Assembly: GCA_003508835.1 (NCBI GenBank)
Contig: PUFA01000092.1
Location: forward strand, 1,054,001-1,118,000
Source of the DNA: Eonycteris spelaea
Taxonomy: Eukaryota; Chordata; Mammalia; Chiroptera; Pteropodidae
Length of the DNA stretch: 64,000 nucleotides
Direction of reading: 5' to 3'
Part shown: positions 22,291 to 33,989 of the stretch, in pieces
Numbering within the stretch: position 1 is the first letter of the stretch
How the letters are laid out: every line of letters begins with the position of its first letter
Made by a program: the position numbers and the translations under genes
The notes under the pieces: model-generated
Told to the model about the DNA's origin: nothing
Database searches by the model: none
Seen by the model: the letters and a program-made list of their open reading frames with translations, nothing else

Positions 22291-23600
22291 AAATATAAAA
22301 ATTTAAATAAAATAATTAAAAAGAAAATTGCAAGTTCTTTGAGGGGAGGCTTCACCCTAGTTGATCCACAGCTTCTACCACAGCAAAGGTAAGGTAGAAG
22401 TTACTTGGTAAGAACTTTATTTATATTAAGAGGAACCTACATATTAATTATCCACTGAGTACACTGGTATTTCAGATACTAGACCAAAGAATTTCACACT
22501 TACTATGATAGGGCCTTTTTCTGGAGGCATTTACAGTAAATTTGACCAGATCCTTCTCCTATTCATTTTCTATTTGTTTTCATTTAGGATAAAAAAAGAA
22601 CATTTTGTTTAGTCTTTTTCTCCTGCAGACATGTGTAGGGGTGGGAGACGGAAAAGGGGTTCAGTTACCATTACTCACGTGGGTTTAAGTGGCCCGGGAA
22701 CCCATGCCTGTAGCCTGCCAAACCACAGCATATAACCCACAGAGCACAATGCTGACTTTTTCCACGTATCCAATACCAGAAGGATGCATGATAAGTTAAA
22801 GATGTTTGGGCTAAACTATTCTAAAGGACAGCGGTGGAAGGAGAAGGTCACATTTTTCAATGATCGTTGTTTGCCCCTTTTCACCAGCACCCTTGGCTTC
22901 TTCAGATTCTCACACTGAGGGACTCAATAGACGGAGGAATGTGGTTTTAAGTTTGCCTAGCTAATTGTACTTTTTCCTACATGGCCCTCAGATTTAGATA
23001 TCAGAGATGCCTGAACCCTTCATCTAAATAAACAAACCCAGTTATTGCTGGAGGAGCATATCTGAGTGATGTCTAAGAAGTAGATCTCTCCTCTGTGTGC
23101 TGGTTTCACAACAAAATCCTTTATATGTGATTCTCTTCTTGGAGTAATTGTCACTGGGGTTTAGCTTATTTCAAGATGTGGAATTTGTATTATACAATTC
23201 TTCACTTAAGGGTCTTTAAACAAAGATCTTTTCAAGAAAATTTATAACAAAATTTAATCAAAGGAGCATTCTTATACTTATAATTAAAATTCCAAAAAGA
23301 ACCACAAATTCAGATGTTTCTGCCTCAACCCCAATCCCACCCCCACTCTACCACACATACACAAAAAATTACTATTAAGTAGTAGCAAGCAAAGAGAAAG
23401 GAAAAAGAAAGGAGAAAATATCAGATAATTTTCCATGCTCACAGGTAATGAATTTCTTTTATCCTTACCATAATCTTAAAGGACATGGCAAATGAGTAAT
23501 CCATCTGCTATTTTACTGAGATTTTACGAATATCATATTTAGAGGAAGAGTTAATTTTTTTAACTCCAATGCATTAGGGAAAGAGAAGCATCTGATATTT
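22291..23600. other. No recognisable feature
   Basis: Mixed composition with no repeat landmarks. A palindromic 'cacgtg' E-box lies at about 22677, which by itself means little. Confidence 0.4.
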
Positions 23601-23604
23601 AACT

Positions 23605-23797
23605 TCCTATTTTTGTGCCAGACACTTTGCTGTTCCTTTATGTAGATTCTCTTATTTAATCTTCATAGTAACCCAGTACGATAGAGATTATTGTACCTTC
23701 CTTACGGATGGCAAAATTAGGACCTGGTTTCCAGGATGACACAGTTAATATAGTATCTAACCAAGATTAAACCCAAGTCTTTCTGAGTTAAAATTAT
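23605..23797 (-). repeat. MIR SINE, antisense
   Basis: 'tgccagacactttgctgttc', 'cttatttaatcttcatagta', 'acccagtacgatagagatta' and 'gacacagttaatatagtatc' follow the MIR reverse complement. It is immediately followed by a sense MIR, giving a head-to-head pair. Confidence 0.8.
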
Positions 23798-23802
23798 ATG
23801 GG

Positions 23803-24062
23803 AGACAACGTGGTATGGTGGTAAAACGCACAGATTCTAGATCAAGATTGGCTACATTTGAATCCTGACTGTACCTTTTCTAAATGACCTTAGGCAAGTT
23901 GTTTCAATTCTCTGCTTTAGTTTTCTTATAGATAAAATGGAGATGATCAAATTAATAATCTCACAGGTACATTGTAGAAATTAGTGAAGTAAGAACTGCA
24001 AAGTTTTTACAACAGTGTTTTGCAAATAGTAAGCTTTCACTATGTTAACTATTATTATCATA
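23803..24062 (+). repeat. MIR SINE, near full length
   Basis: It starts 'gtggtatggtggtaaaacgc', with the degenerate tRNA-like box B 'tttgaatcctgact'. The core follows: 'aaatgaccttaggcaagttg', then 'ttttcttatagataaaatgg', and the 3' end 'aaatagtaagctttcactat' and 'gttaactattatta'. This is one of the most complete MIRs in the window. Confidence 0.9.
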
Positions 24063-25690
24063 TTGTATCAACTTCCATAAAAATATTTTCTTACTTAATA
24101 CTTCTACTACACAAAAAATAAGAAATTTTATAAATAATCAAACCAATAAAAGGACAATCATATTCTAAAATTTTGCTTCACGACATAGCAATTGAATTGC
24201 TGCTGGCATTTATCAAATTAAAGTTACAAATAAAACTTAGTCATCCATTTATTTATACATCCCAAAGGATTTCCAATGTCTTCTAAAAATTTCAAATATT
24301 TTTATTGGACCTGACACGCATATTTTAATATTTGAAGCATAAGAGCTAGTTAGGAAGTATAGTTGGCAGCATTATGGGCAGAAAGTACTTTTAGTTATCC
24401 CTATTAAGAAAAAAAAGGTTCAAGTCTCAAGTATTGAATCTTAGACTTGGGAAGGACCAGGATAGACAAAATAGTACAGTGAAGTTAAGCTCATGTTCTT
24501 AAATGCTTTGCTTAATGTTTGACATATTCAAAATGTTTTCGCATACATATTTCAAGAGGCCTGTTATATTCCTGACATTATTCTGTTCTTTGCTTGAATA
24601 TTTCTAGTGATGGAGAGTGCATTGATTTGGGAAGAGGACGACTGGGGAAATTAATATTCAAAACCTGTCATATCAGCTCAGAGTCTATTGGAGATTTTAA
24701 AGAAAATGAATTTTATGAATTCTGCCCTCTGTGGATACTTACTTTCTTGGAATTGATTAAATAGACTATGCATTTATAGTCTTTAGGTTATTTTTCCAAC
24801 ACATAGAATGAATCTATCTATAAAGCTCTCAGGATCCCATAAACATTTAGTGTATGTTGTTTTAATGCAGTCACCATGTTAATTAGCATGCAGTCAATGA
24901 AACAATGAATTAGGTGGCATGAAAATTGGGAAAAAATAGAAGAAAATAAAAGCCATAGTCAATATGCTTACATTTATTTTTCTTATAAGATTAAGTTAAT
25001 AACATGTACTCTTACAAAATGTATCAGGTAGGTTTTTTAGTCTGTTAAGTGATTTTTGTTTAAAGAAAACAAGACAAAACAAATATACTTTTAAGTTGTC
25101 AACTTACTTTCATAAGTATCATTGGGGCCAAATCCATAAATAAGTTTGCATTAAACTGAAACTGAAATATTGATTGTCCAAGCATCATGTCTCCTAAAAC
25201 AGTAGCCTTGAAAAAACCTGAGCCTGAAAAACATCCCAATGCTCTCCTGTAGCAATACATTCCAGATGCAAATGAGCAACAAGTTCTAGAATTATGCTTT
25301 GCCTGGGAGAGTTACAAAGCCCCCAGGGAGGTCTGTTGAGTCAAGTTTTCTCTTTCACATAGTTAGAAAATTAAAAATTTTTATCCGAGCAATTAAATGC
25401 TAATTCATTTAATCTAAAGTACTCAATGTTTTAAACACTTTATTATTAACATATATAAATAAACTTTGGTAATACTGACTCAATTTTTCACAAATTAGGC
25501 TTGTAATGTTTCTAAAGGAGAATTTTTCTAGCCTGAGGCCCAAATCAAATTCTTCTTTATCATAAAATCCATATATCCAACTGGTCAGGACAATAAGAAG
25601 TACACTATGTACAAATTAGAATTCTAGGGCTCACCTCTTCCTTTCTTTGTAGTGTTTAATTTAAAAAACAGTAGCAATGATATTAATGTG
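24063..25690. other. No recognisable feature
   Basis: AT-rich. No repeat landmarks, no frame worth reporting and no splice-flanked conserved-looking exon that I can identify. Confidence 0.4.
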
Positions 25691-25691
25691 T

Positions 25692-25737
25692 ATACACACA
25701 CACACAAACACACACACATATATATTTGTGTGTTAGT
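25692..25737 (+). repeat. CA/TA dinucleotide microsatellite
   Basis: Interrupted (CA)n followed by (TA)n and 'tgtgtgtt', a short imperfect alternating tract. Confidence 0.85.
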
Positions 25738-25739
25738 AT

Positions 25740-26175
25740 ACCACATCATTTTAAAACAGAGTGATGGCACTATACAAAGTTATATAAGCAAGACAGCATA
25801 AAATGGAAATAAATGAGAAAAGAAAAAGAAAAAATAGACTCAGGGATGAAACAAATACAAAAATTCGTGTCACAAATTTTTATGCCTTTGTTACCAATAA
25901 ACAACAAAGGTGGATCTAAGATTTTTAGCAAATAATCTAGTAGCCTTATGTCTGCAGTACTTTTACATAAAATTATCTCACTAATAACACTGTGCTTGCC
26001 ATGCAGGTGAGGTAATCCACTATTCAAGTGTATGTTCTAACATGCAGAGGACATCATAAGATATAAAGCATTAAGTCTAACAGAATATAATATGTATGTC
26101 ACGAACGACCCTCAGACTTTTCTTAAAGAGTGCTATAGAAGTATCATGCCTTAGGAGCCAAATGGAATATATACA
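25740..26175. other. No recognisable feature
   Basis: An 85-codon minus-strand frame (25770-26027) has no recognisable motif; its second half is Phe/Ile-rich, as expected from AT-rich DNA. Not called. Confidence 0.4.
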
Positions 26176-26179
26176 AAAA

Positions 26180-26392
26180 CAATGATTTATTGAATGTCTG
26201 CCATATTCTAGACACTTTTTATCTAAATAATTTATTGCTGATGAGATTCTTAGCTGGTTATCAATAGCCTTATTTAGACTATGAGAAAACTAAAGACCGG
26301 AGAAATGAAAGAACTTACACGAGGTTGTATAGCTAGTAAGAGCTTAACCAGGGCACACATCCCAGCCTTTGGGCCCAACGCCAGCGTTCTCT
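26180..26392 (-). repeat. MIR SINE, antisense
   Basis: 'gaatgtctgccatattctag', 'gagaaaactaaagaccggag' and 'gttgtatagctagtaagagc' then 'ccagcctttgggcccaa' track the MIR reverse complement (gaggaaactgaggc..cacacagctagtaag..). Confidence 0.75.
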
Positions 26393-26394
26393 CC

Positions 26395-27650
26395 ATTGTT
26401 GGGTCAGTCCCTAAATGCCCAAGTTAATGGTTTGTTTTAGACTTGGGATCATCATGAAGTACTAGCGATCCAAAATCTAAATTCAAAAAGGGCTGTAAAT
26501 TAAATATAAACTTCCTTATACCTGTTTTTATTGTTTGGATACAGTAGGTTTATTTGAAGCTTATTTTATACTTGTATTAAATTTTGTAATCTAATTATTT
26601 TGTAGTTTTAGTAAACATTTTCTCAAAATGGCATGAAATAAAAGTCTAGAATAATGATAATAACTTGAGTTTAGAGTCCCTTTTAACTCTACATTCCACA
26701 AATATATGTTTTTGAATATTATATCAGTTTACATAAATCTCAGTATGACTCTAAGGTATGTTTTATACAAACTTGTATATTTTATACAAATTTTCAAGTT
26801 TCAGATTAAAAAATAATTAAAGCAATGTTCTTTTCTAATCGGTTCAGTCTCCTGATGTTCATTTGCTTGACAACAAAAGAGAACAAGAATTTCCAAAGGG
26901 TTTGTAACTGACATCAAAGTAACTCCAAAACTAAAACAGATACCTTCTCTACCTCAGTAACAAAGCTGACCAACATATAATAAACAAGCAACAATTTAAC
27001 AGATATTATTATTGGCAAAATAACTAAGAAGACATTAAAGAAGGTTTAAGTTTTGTTGATAGCTTTTTACAAATCCATGAGTATAAGACCTAAAGAAAAT
27101 AAATGAATCAAAAATGCAAATAAATATATGAAGCAGATTAAAGTAAAGACATAAAAAACATAGTACAGACTCTTCCAAGAAAAAAGAAATTGCTATGGAA
27201 ATAAAAAGGTGAAATTCTTGTGGAAAACATAAAAATAAGATGCATTACCAAAAAATCTGTATAATGAAAAGCAGTTGTAGGATCAATTAATTTTTACTGC
27301 CAATAACTATAAAATCGACAATTAATATTCTGCTGAAAATTAAACTGTAAGTTTTTGGTCCTGGATTCGATCTACCTTCTCTCACATCCTATATACTCCT
27401 CAAATCTCACTCCTTATTGAAGAATCATAAAAATTAGGATAAAACTTTTCCCTTTTCTATATATATTTATGCATCCATCCTTTGCCAAACAAGCAAAACT
27501 ACATTTGAAAATTAAGTATAACACATAGAACTCTTAGGCATGGAACCTTCTGTAAAATTTCTCTTTCTAGTAGAAAAGGCCATGTTAGAGTATTTCATTA
27601 ACACCAACTCTCAGCCTGAGGCAGGCACTCAGAGAAACCATCAAGGGCCA
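26395..27650. other. No recognisable feature
   Basis: AT-rich, no landmarks. The A-rich text at 27060-27250 vaguely recalls L1 ORF sequence but has no ordered motifs. Confidence 0.35.
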
Positions 27651-27654
27651 GCAC

Positions 27655-27828
27655 GGAAAAAAATTAGAGGTTATCTCAGTCTAAATTCCTCATGGTACAG
27701 TTGAGGAAACTAGAACCAGAGAAGGTTTAAGTGATTTATTCCAGATTACATAATTACCAAGTGCAGAGCCTGAACTTAAACCCATATATCTCAACTTCTG
27801 GCCTGGTCTTCTTTCCACTCTGACCTTC
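27655..27828 (-). repeat. MIR SINE, antisense
   Basis: 'gtacagttgaggaaactaga', 'gatttattccagattacata', 'accaagtgcagagcctgaac' and 'ttcttttccactctgacc'-like text follow the MIR reverse complement. Confidence 0.75.
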
Positions 27829-27957
27829 TGACTTTTGGTTCAGTGGATGGAGCTCTGGATTACAAATCACAAATAGTTTCCAACTTTACTTTGATCAACA
27901 GGAATGAAGACTGTAATTCTAGAGAAATGGTAGACACAGCAGTACTCACAATCATGT

Positions 27958-28340
27958 ACACCATATTGGTTTCAAGTGCTGCTGTAAGAAATTACCACCA
28001 GTTTAGGAGCTTAAAACACAAATTTACTATCATATACTTGTGTATGTTGGAAATCCAACACAGGTCTCAGTGGTCTGAAATTAAGGCGTGAACAGAGTAG
28101 CATTACTTTCTGGAAGTTCTCAAGGAGAATCTGTTTTCTTGCCCTTCCCGGCACAGAGGTTGCCTTCATTGCTTGGCTCATGGTCCCTTTCTCTATTTTC
28201 AATGCCTACAACATTGTATCTCTGACCATTCTTCCATGGTCACATCTCCCTCTTATTCTGACTGCAGCATGGAAAAATTCTCTGCCCTTAGGAATTCTTG
28301 ATATTAGGTTAGGTTTATCTGGAGAATCCAAGATAATCTT
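27958..28340 (+). repeat. LTR-like eutherian repeat (MaLR type suspected)
   Basis: 'gtgctgctgtaagaaattac', 'ggagcttaaaacacaaattt', 'ttggaaatccaacacaggtc' and 'ggctcatggtccctttctc' match a very common repeat (ctgctgtaacaaagtaccac..gcttaaacaacagaaattta..). I take it to be a MaLR/ERVL-type LTR, but the subfamily is not determinable by eye. The overlapping 82-, 63- and 68-codon frames are shadows. Confidence 0.5.
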
Positions 28341-28344
28341 CCCT

Positions 28345-29015
28345 GGAGGAAAGGAAAAACTAGACCATCTTCACGAAGAATTTTAATTTTAAATTAGAAG
28401 TCTTGAGACCTAGCATCTAGAGGTCAGTGATTACTATTACCGGTGGAATTTCAGGTATAAAATCTGAGCAATGGGGGCAACAAGAGAACCCTCCAGGATC
28501 TCCTTCCCACCCCACCCCCACCCCGTAAGTATTCTTAAAGCACACTCAATCTCCATAAATCCATTCTGGCCAGAGATTATCAGATAAGGTATCCACTCCC
28601 CTTCCAGTTTCTTTACTGGAAGGAAAATAGTTTCATCTGTTGCCATCAGAGAATACAAGATACTCTGAATGGAAATTTCCAAATTCCAGAGAAGGGGTTC
28701 TTATGCTAGATAATTGAAGCATACAGGAACTTCCATTTCTTATTCCAGCCTGTCTCTTCTGTGAGTTGGAAACAGTACAGAGTGGAAAGGGACACTCAAG
28801 CTTTGTTAAAAGACGATGTCTTCCAGGTCCTTATTCAAAATTGACTGAAGGTCCTTAGATCTTCAATCCAGAAAGCTCTAATCCTGGGCCTCCACAATTC
28901 CCTGATGTTTATCTTCCTCTCTCTAATTATAGCTAATTATAGAAATAATTACAGCTAGTTAAAATTCAACAGGATCAGTAGATTCCAAGAACGCTAAACT
29001 CAAGAGGAATCCACA
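28345..29015. other. No recognisable feature
   Basis: Includes a C-rich stretch (28505-28525). An 81-codon minus-strand frame (28437-28682) has no motif. Confidence 0.4.
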
Positions 29016-29017
29016 GA

Positions 29018-29140
29018 TGGTGCAATTCTATCCTCTTTCCCTCCCCAATTTTGCAGATAAACAAACTGTGACCAGAAGTTTAAAGTTCTTACTAGAATAT
29101 TCTGTCCGTGAGAGTGCCAGAGCTTTAACCCAAGTATGGA
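29018..29140 (-). repeat. MIR-like fragment, antisense
   Basis: 'ttttgcagataaacaaactg', 'cagaagtttaaagttcttac' and 'agagtgccagagctttaacc' are compatible with a decayed MIR reverse complement. Confidence 0.45.
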
Positions 29141-29224
29141 ACCAGGGTTCTTTTGAAAGCGTAATGTTTTTATAAGTCCACTCTCCAAATCTTTTGGATT
29201 TATATAATGTCTATCTTTGTTTTA

Positions 29225-29322
29225 GTCGAGGTTCTTTTGGCTGCAAGAAACAGAAATTGTTCAAACTAAGTCACGTTGAAAGGATGAGAGCTCTCGCAGA
29301 TCTGAGGGATAGCACTGCCAGG
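29225..29322. repeat. Older repeat, left of the solo LTR (family not named)
   Basis: 'ggctgcaagaaacagaaatt' followed by 'gttcaaactaagtcacgttg' resembles the start of a common eutherian repeat (acaagcaacagaaa..aactcaaactggctt..). It is interrupted by the solo LTR at the CCAGG target. Confidence 0.4.
29318..29322. repeat. Left 5-bp target-site duplication of solo LTR
   Basis: 'ccagg' just before the LTR start 'tgttag'; the matching copy is 29654-29658. Confidence 0.7.
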
Positions 29323-29653
29323 TGTTAGGTCGGCGGGGGAAGAGGCCAGCTGGATGCTTACCTTGGAGGCTCCCCAGCTTGATATCTGAATCAGACCTCC
29401 CAGCTTGACATCGGAACCCACACAAGGGCCCACCTTAAAGCCTGGCGCCACTGCCCTAATCCAGATGCTCAACGACATTCCCCATTCTATATCTGCCCCA
29501 CATAATCCTATAAAAACTACACCCTCCTGTCCCAGGGCGTGACTTTTTCTGGCCCCTCTCCTCTCAGGACCAGTGAACCTCTCCCGGGAGCGCTCTCCAT
29601 ATAAAGGCTTGCTTTTAAAACTTCTCTCTGGTGTGTCACGCATTTACCTTACA
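29323..29653 (+). mobile_element. Solo LTR of an endogenous retrovirus, 331 bp
   Basis: It begins TGTTAG and ends CTTACA, giving the TG..CA ends of an LTR, and is flanked by CCAGG on both sides. Inside is a TATA box (TATAAAAA, 29509-29516). About 80 bases on is a late 'atataaaggcttgctttt' segment typical of the R/polyadenylation region, and the remainder would be U5, so transcription would run on plus. It is richer in GC and CpG than its surroundings, consistent with a more recent arrival. No internal viral sequence adjoins it, so LTR-LTR recombination has probably removed the provirus body. The 125-codon minus-strand frame over it is a shadow. Confidence 0.75.
29509..29516 (+). promoter_or_regulatory. 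TATA box in the solo LTR
   Basis: 'tataaaaa' preceded by 'cataatcc', at a position fitting the U3/R boundary of a 331-bp LTR. Any present activity is unknown. Confidence 0.5.
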
Positions 29654-29658
29654 CCAGG
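29654..29658. repeat. Right 5-bp target-site duplication of solo LTR
   Basis: Second 'ccagg' directly after the LTR end 'ttaca'. Confidence 0.7.
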
Positions 29659-29759
29659 TACCCTGGGAACCTGGAAGTTAGGACTCAAAAGCCCTTCATG
29701 CCTCATTTTGGGCTGATGGTCCGCCCTCTATCCCCTCTAATGCATCCCTACATCTGCTT

Positions 29760-32265
29760 CCTTCACTTACTCAAACTCTAGTCAAGCATATGGTACAATA
29801 AGGTCACTATTTCCCATTCTCCTCCTATAACTCCTCAGCTCCAACTGTCTGCTTGCTTCCTTCTGTGTTCTTTATTTCTAAGTTTTACAAAATGAAGTTG
29901 ATCAGATAAAATCAGCTATTTGTGGTCACAGCTCTTTCCTTACTTAGTGGGTGGTGGGTTGAGCTATAGGGGAAAAATGGATATGAAAGGAATTTTGACT
30001 TATATGCCTGGAATAATTTTTACTTGACACATTTTTCCTTTTTTGATGTAAAGACAAAGTCTTCTTTTAAAATTTGTTTTTTAATTTGCCCACTTTTACA
30101 TCGTATGATAAAAGATTGATTAGGCTCAATTCCCTGAAGTCTAGTACTATCAGACCCCAGTACAGAGACTAGGAACCAGTGGATGATCTGGTCCTGATGG
30201 CCTGACAAAGATGTGAGGGTGCCCTGAGAAGACTAAACATTTAGTAAGCCTCCAAAACATGAATATATAAATCTCTTTTGAACCTTTGTTTAGTCAGATA
30301 AAGAGAATCAATTTTTTTTACTAATAAATGTATGTTCTCTGCTCGTGTTCAGAATGAGGGATTTGTTATATGCATTTACTTCATGTGCTTCTGAGCCAGT
30401 CAGCATCTTGGGAGGCATATGAAAGGGTTTAACTTTAGACAATAAAGCAAGCCAATCATTTTAGGAAGTACCCTTATGTCATATATTGTTTGGTTTCAGA
30501 ATAGCAGCTGACTATGCCTGACAGCTTAAGAAGAGGGAAATTCTCTGTCTCTTGGTGAAGTGGCTTGGAATTGTTCCATGAAATTTGCACAAATTCTTAA
30601 CAGAGAAGGATAGGCAATAGTGGAAAGTTTCAATTTCTACTGGGGCACTGTCTGTCTCTGCTGGATCAAGAAACCTGATATTTCTTTCATCAATTATGTA
30701 AGTCAGGGTGGAAACCTGAGTTAACTGGTATCATGCTTCTAATTTACTTTAGTGACTTTTTTTTTTAACCCTTTGAATCTAGATCTTATACAGATTGCTA
30801 ATCTCTGAGTTCCTAATAATCAGACTTAAATACTTCTTACATAATATTTGATAAAAAATACAAATCTAAGATATGCTTTTCATGAAGGTACTTGTCTACG
30901 AAAAAGAGGCTTGGCACTCCAATTCATAAATGTCATCAATTTTAAAAGGATTAGGTGAATACTCTCCCACAAGAAAGTAGAAACAAATGTCTTGAACTGT
31001 TTTATTGGGGGGGGGGGTTGTTGTTGTTGTTTTTATGGTGATATTGATTAATGACATCTTGAGCTGCTTTTTGCCTTGTACAGATCTATAAAGGATCCTG
31101 TAAGGACTCCAGACAACAGTCTAACTTCAAATTCTCAGTCTTGTAAAACAACTATTTTAATTAAATACAGAGATATTCCACCAACTTTAATCCTCGATTA
31201 TTTAAGACTTTTTAAAAAGGGCATTAAAGTGGCTGACAAACTCATGACCATGAAGTGCAAAAAATGAGTTTTCAATGAAATTGATGGTTACTGTTGCTCT
31301 TATAATAATAAATGAGGTCTTATAACTGGGACGGTCTGAGTACTTCCTTCATGTTGTTCAAATTAATCCATAAAATTCTATATTTGCAGTGTATTTCACC
31401 TACCCTCTGGGAAAAAAAAATGTGAATGCAAAAGGCAACAAAAATCCATGTGTCTACTGATCGTAAAGAATGCTCACTAACAAATAAATCATTCATAAAG
31501 GCCTGGAATATGCACAATTTATGTTAAGATTTATAAATTGAGAAATGAAATAGATGCTACTCCACAAACCTAAGTGCTCAAAAATCTCTTTCAACTGCAG
31601 AAAATAAAAGAGCAAATTTATGCACAATAATGACTCTCACAAGACAATTTCCTTTCCTGGATGTCAGAACTGTCTCATTTGTACATTGCAGCCACTCTAC
31701 CCTCTTTTAAATCTGATGAAGAAATGAATGTGATCAGAAGTATAAGAGTTACACAAAGTACTTTATATCACTTTTAATTTTCAAATCCAAACTTCAGAAA
31801 TAAATCACCATTAAGTAATTGCAGGAAAAATATTCTTTGTAACTGAAGTAATATTAACTAGTAAATAAATATAACTTGCTGTTTTTTTAATAAATGTACC
31901 CCCCCAAAATTATTTCATCCAGAAAAGAAAAAATCTTATTGAAAGGGAACTAATGTGGAAGAAATTCATTCTTCTTCCAACAAACACACATCAAAAGTTG
32001 GCATTCTACAATCCTTAGGCAAAACTAGCATTCCATTAAGAATCATAGATGCAAGCATTTTTCCAGATAAATGAATTCCATTTCTGGTCTATTACTTTGA
32101 AAAGTCTTACAACTTAGTTAAGTAGATGTCAGTGCAGACATATCATCATCTAACAATCTTAAACTGCAACATCCTGAGAAAAATCATATCAATCATTCTT
32201 TCTAACATTTATAATTAATAAAAATTATAAATTTTCTGTAGTATTTCTAGGTCATAATAATATAC
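29760..32265. other. No recognisable gene; unassigned sequence
   Basis: About 2.5 kb without repeat landmarks apart from the G run and TTG microsatellite at 31007-31034. Short frames (62 to 65 codons) lack motifs. Confidence 0.4.
31007..31034 (+). repeat. G11 homopolymer followed by (TTG)n
   Basis: Eleven consecutive G, then ttgttgttgttgtt. Prone to length error in assembly. Confidence 0.95.
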
Positions 32266-32269
32266 TACA

Positions 32270-32822
32270 ATAACTTCCCAGGGAGTATTTATAGGTTTTA
32301 AAATAATATATGAATAACAGAAAGACATACTAAATTCCTAAATGGGAAAACTTATCACCATTAAAATGATAATTTTATCCCAAAATAAAATGCAAATTTA
32401 AGAAAATTCCAATGAGAATCCCAATGGGTTTTATTTGGAATTGATTAAAATAACTATATACTTCATGCAATTAAAATGTGTATGAATGAATAAATGAGTA
32501 AAAATTGCTAAGAAATATTTAGAAGAAAAGGAGTTTTCAGGGAAGAGACAATTAGGAAAGCTTGCCTTACTAGATATTAAAACTGACTATAAAATTACTA
32601 TAACCAAAACAATATTTTATTGACATGAAAATAGCTAAGTAAATAAGTGGAATTAAGTAGAAAGCCCAAAGAGTTTTAATATATGATAGCGTAGCATTTT
32701 AGTTTTTAATGCGTGGGTTATTTAATGGTATTGGCACAACTGCCATCCAGTTAGAAAATAAATAAAGTCAAGCCTTTTTCATAAATAAGTTTCAGATGGA
32801 ATAAAGATCAAATCGTGTGTGT
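32270..32822 (+). mobile_element. L1 ORF2 C-terminal fragment, sense
   Basis: 'tgataattttatcccaaaat', 'ccaatgagaatcccaatggg', 'ttagaagaaaaggag', 'gccttactagatattaaaac' and 'gactataaaattactataac' then 'ttaatggtattggcacaact' are the ordered landmarks of L1 ORF2 downstream of the reverse transcriptase. Interrupted to the right by an antisense L1 3' UTR. Confidence 0.85.
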
Positions 32823-32834
32823 GCATGTGTTTTA

Positions 32835-33112
32835 AGGTTTCAATCTTATTTTAGTAAGAACACAGCATGAGATCTTAACAAATTTTTAAGTGTACAATAT
32901 TATATTGTTATCTATAGACACAATGTTGTATCTCATCTCTAAATCTTATTCATCTTGCGTAATTGAAATTTTATACATGTTGATTAAAACTCTCATTTCT
33001 CCTCTTCCTAGCCCCTGATAAGCACTATTCTATTCTTTGTGTCTATAAATTTGACTATTTTAGAGACCTCTTATAAGTGGAATTATACAGTATTTGTGTA
33101 TAGTATAATATT
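32835..33112 (-). mobile_element. L1 3' UTR fragment, antisense, inside another L1
   Basis: 'gacacaatgttgtatctcat', 'cttattcatcttgcgtaatt', 'cctagcccctgataagcact' and 'tttgactattttagagacct' then 'ataagtggaattatacagta' are the reverse complement of a common L1 3' UTR. It lies between two sense L1 pieces. Confidence 0.7.
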
Positions 33113-33119
33113 AAAAGAA

Positions 33120-33300
33120 AAACTCTGTGTCTGGGTCTATTTGTAGATAAACAGAAAAAACATGGAATGATATATACCAAATGGATATTGTTCATTTCAA
33201 AGAGTAAGAAGAGAGAATTTACAGATCAGAAAGAGAAAGGAAAGGCTAATATATTTGCTACATTATTAATTAGGAATTTTAAAATACAAATATATTCTAA
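33120..33300 (+). mobile_element. L1 3' UTR fragment, sense (continuation)
   Basis: 'tggaatgatatataccaaat' then 'aagaagagagaatttacaga' recall L1M 3' UTR text and may be the continuation of the L1 ending at 32822. Confidence 0.4.
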
Positions 33301-33804
33301 AAGCAATATAGTGCCATTGTTCTTTGATATTTTCATATAAAATTTGACTTGCTCCTTTGACCTACATATGTCCCTACTGCCATCATCTGACTTCTCAAAC
33401 CAGATCGCTAGTGGATAATTTTACCAATCTAATACTTAGTGTGATTCAAAGCATTTTACTTTCTAAAATGTTGCCTAAGTGTGACCCAACAGAGGTTATC
33501 TAATAATTAGTAATGAAAAAAAAATTCAGCCTGATTTTTCCTGTGAGTATTTAACAAAGAAGAGAATAAATGTAATTGAGACCTATTCTAGCTCTCAGAA
33601 ACAGTGAAAAACAATCTGTGATCTGAGCTCTCTCTTCATTGCAAAAATGGGGACCTAGAAGGAAAGTATCTCTAAACCAGATCAGTTAGTTACCAAATTA
33701 TTCTCTGAAAACATATCCACTTATACCCAATATTCATGTTACTTTTGAAAAAAAATGGGCACAATTTTCAAAACTTTAAGCATTTTGTTATATTAAAAAC
33801 ATTA

Positions 33805-33987
33805 CTAACATTTTTTTGATGGCTTACCTTGTGTCAGACACTGTGCTAAGTGCTTCATATATGTTTTTCATTATCACGACAATTTCATCTGGTAGGTATT
33901 ATTATACACTCTATTTTACAGATGAAGAAGCTATAGTTAGGAACTTTATGTAACCTATACAAAGGTACACAGCCAAAAATTGGCTTG
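33805..33987 (-). repeat. MIR SINE, antisense
   Basis: 'gtcagacactgtgctaagtg', 'cttcatatatg', 'ttctattttacagatgaagaa'-type text and 'ggtacacagccaaaa' give a clear MIR reverse complement. Confidence 0.85.
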
Positions 33988-33989
33988 GC

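Noticed and set aside
23803..24062. A tRNA gene suggested by a box B-like 'tttgaatcctgact'
   Set aside because: It is the tRNA-derived head of a MIR; no cloverleaf or box A spacing of a functional tRNA is present.
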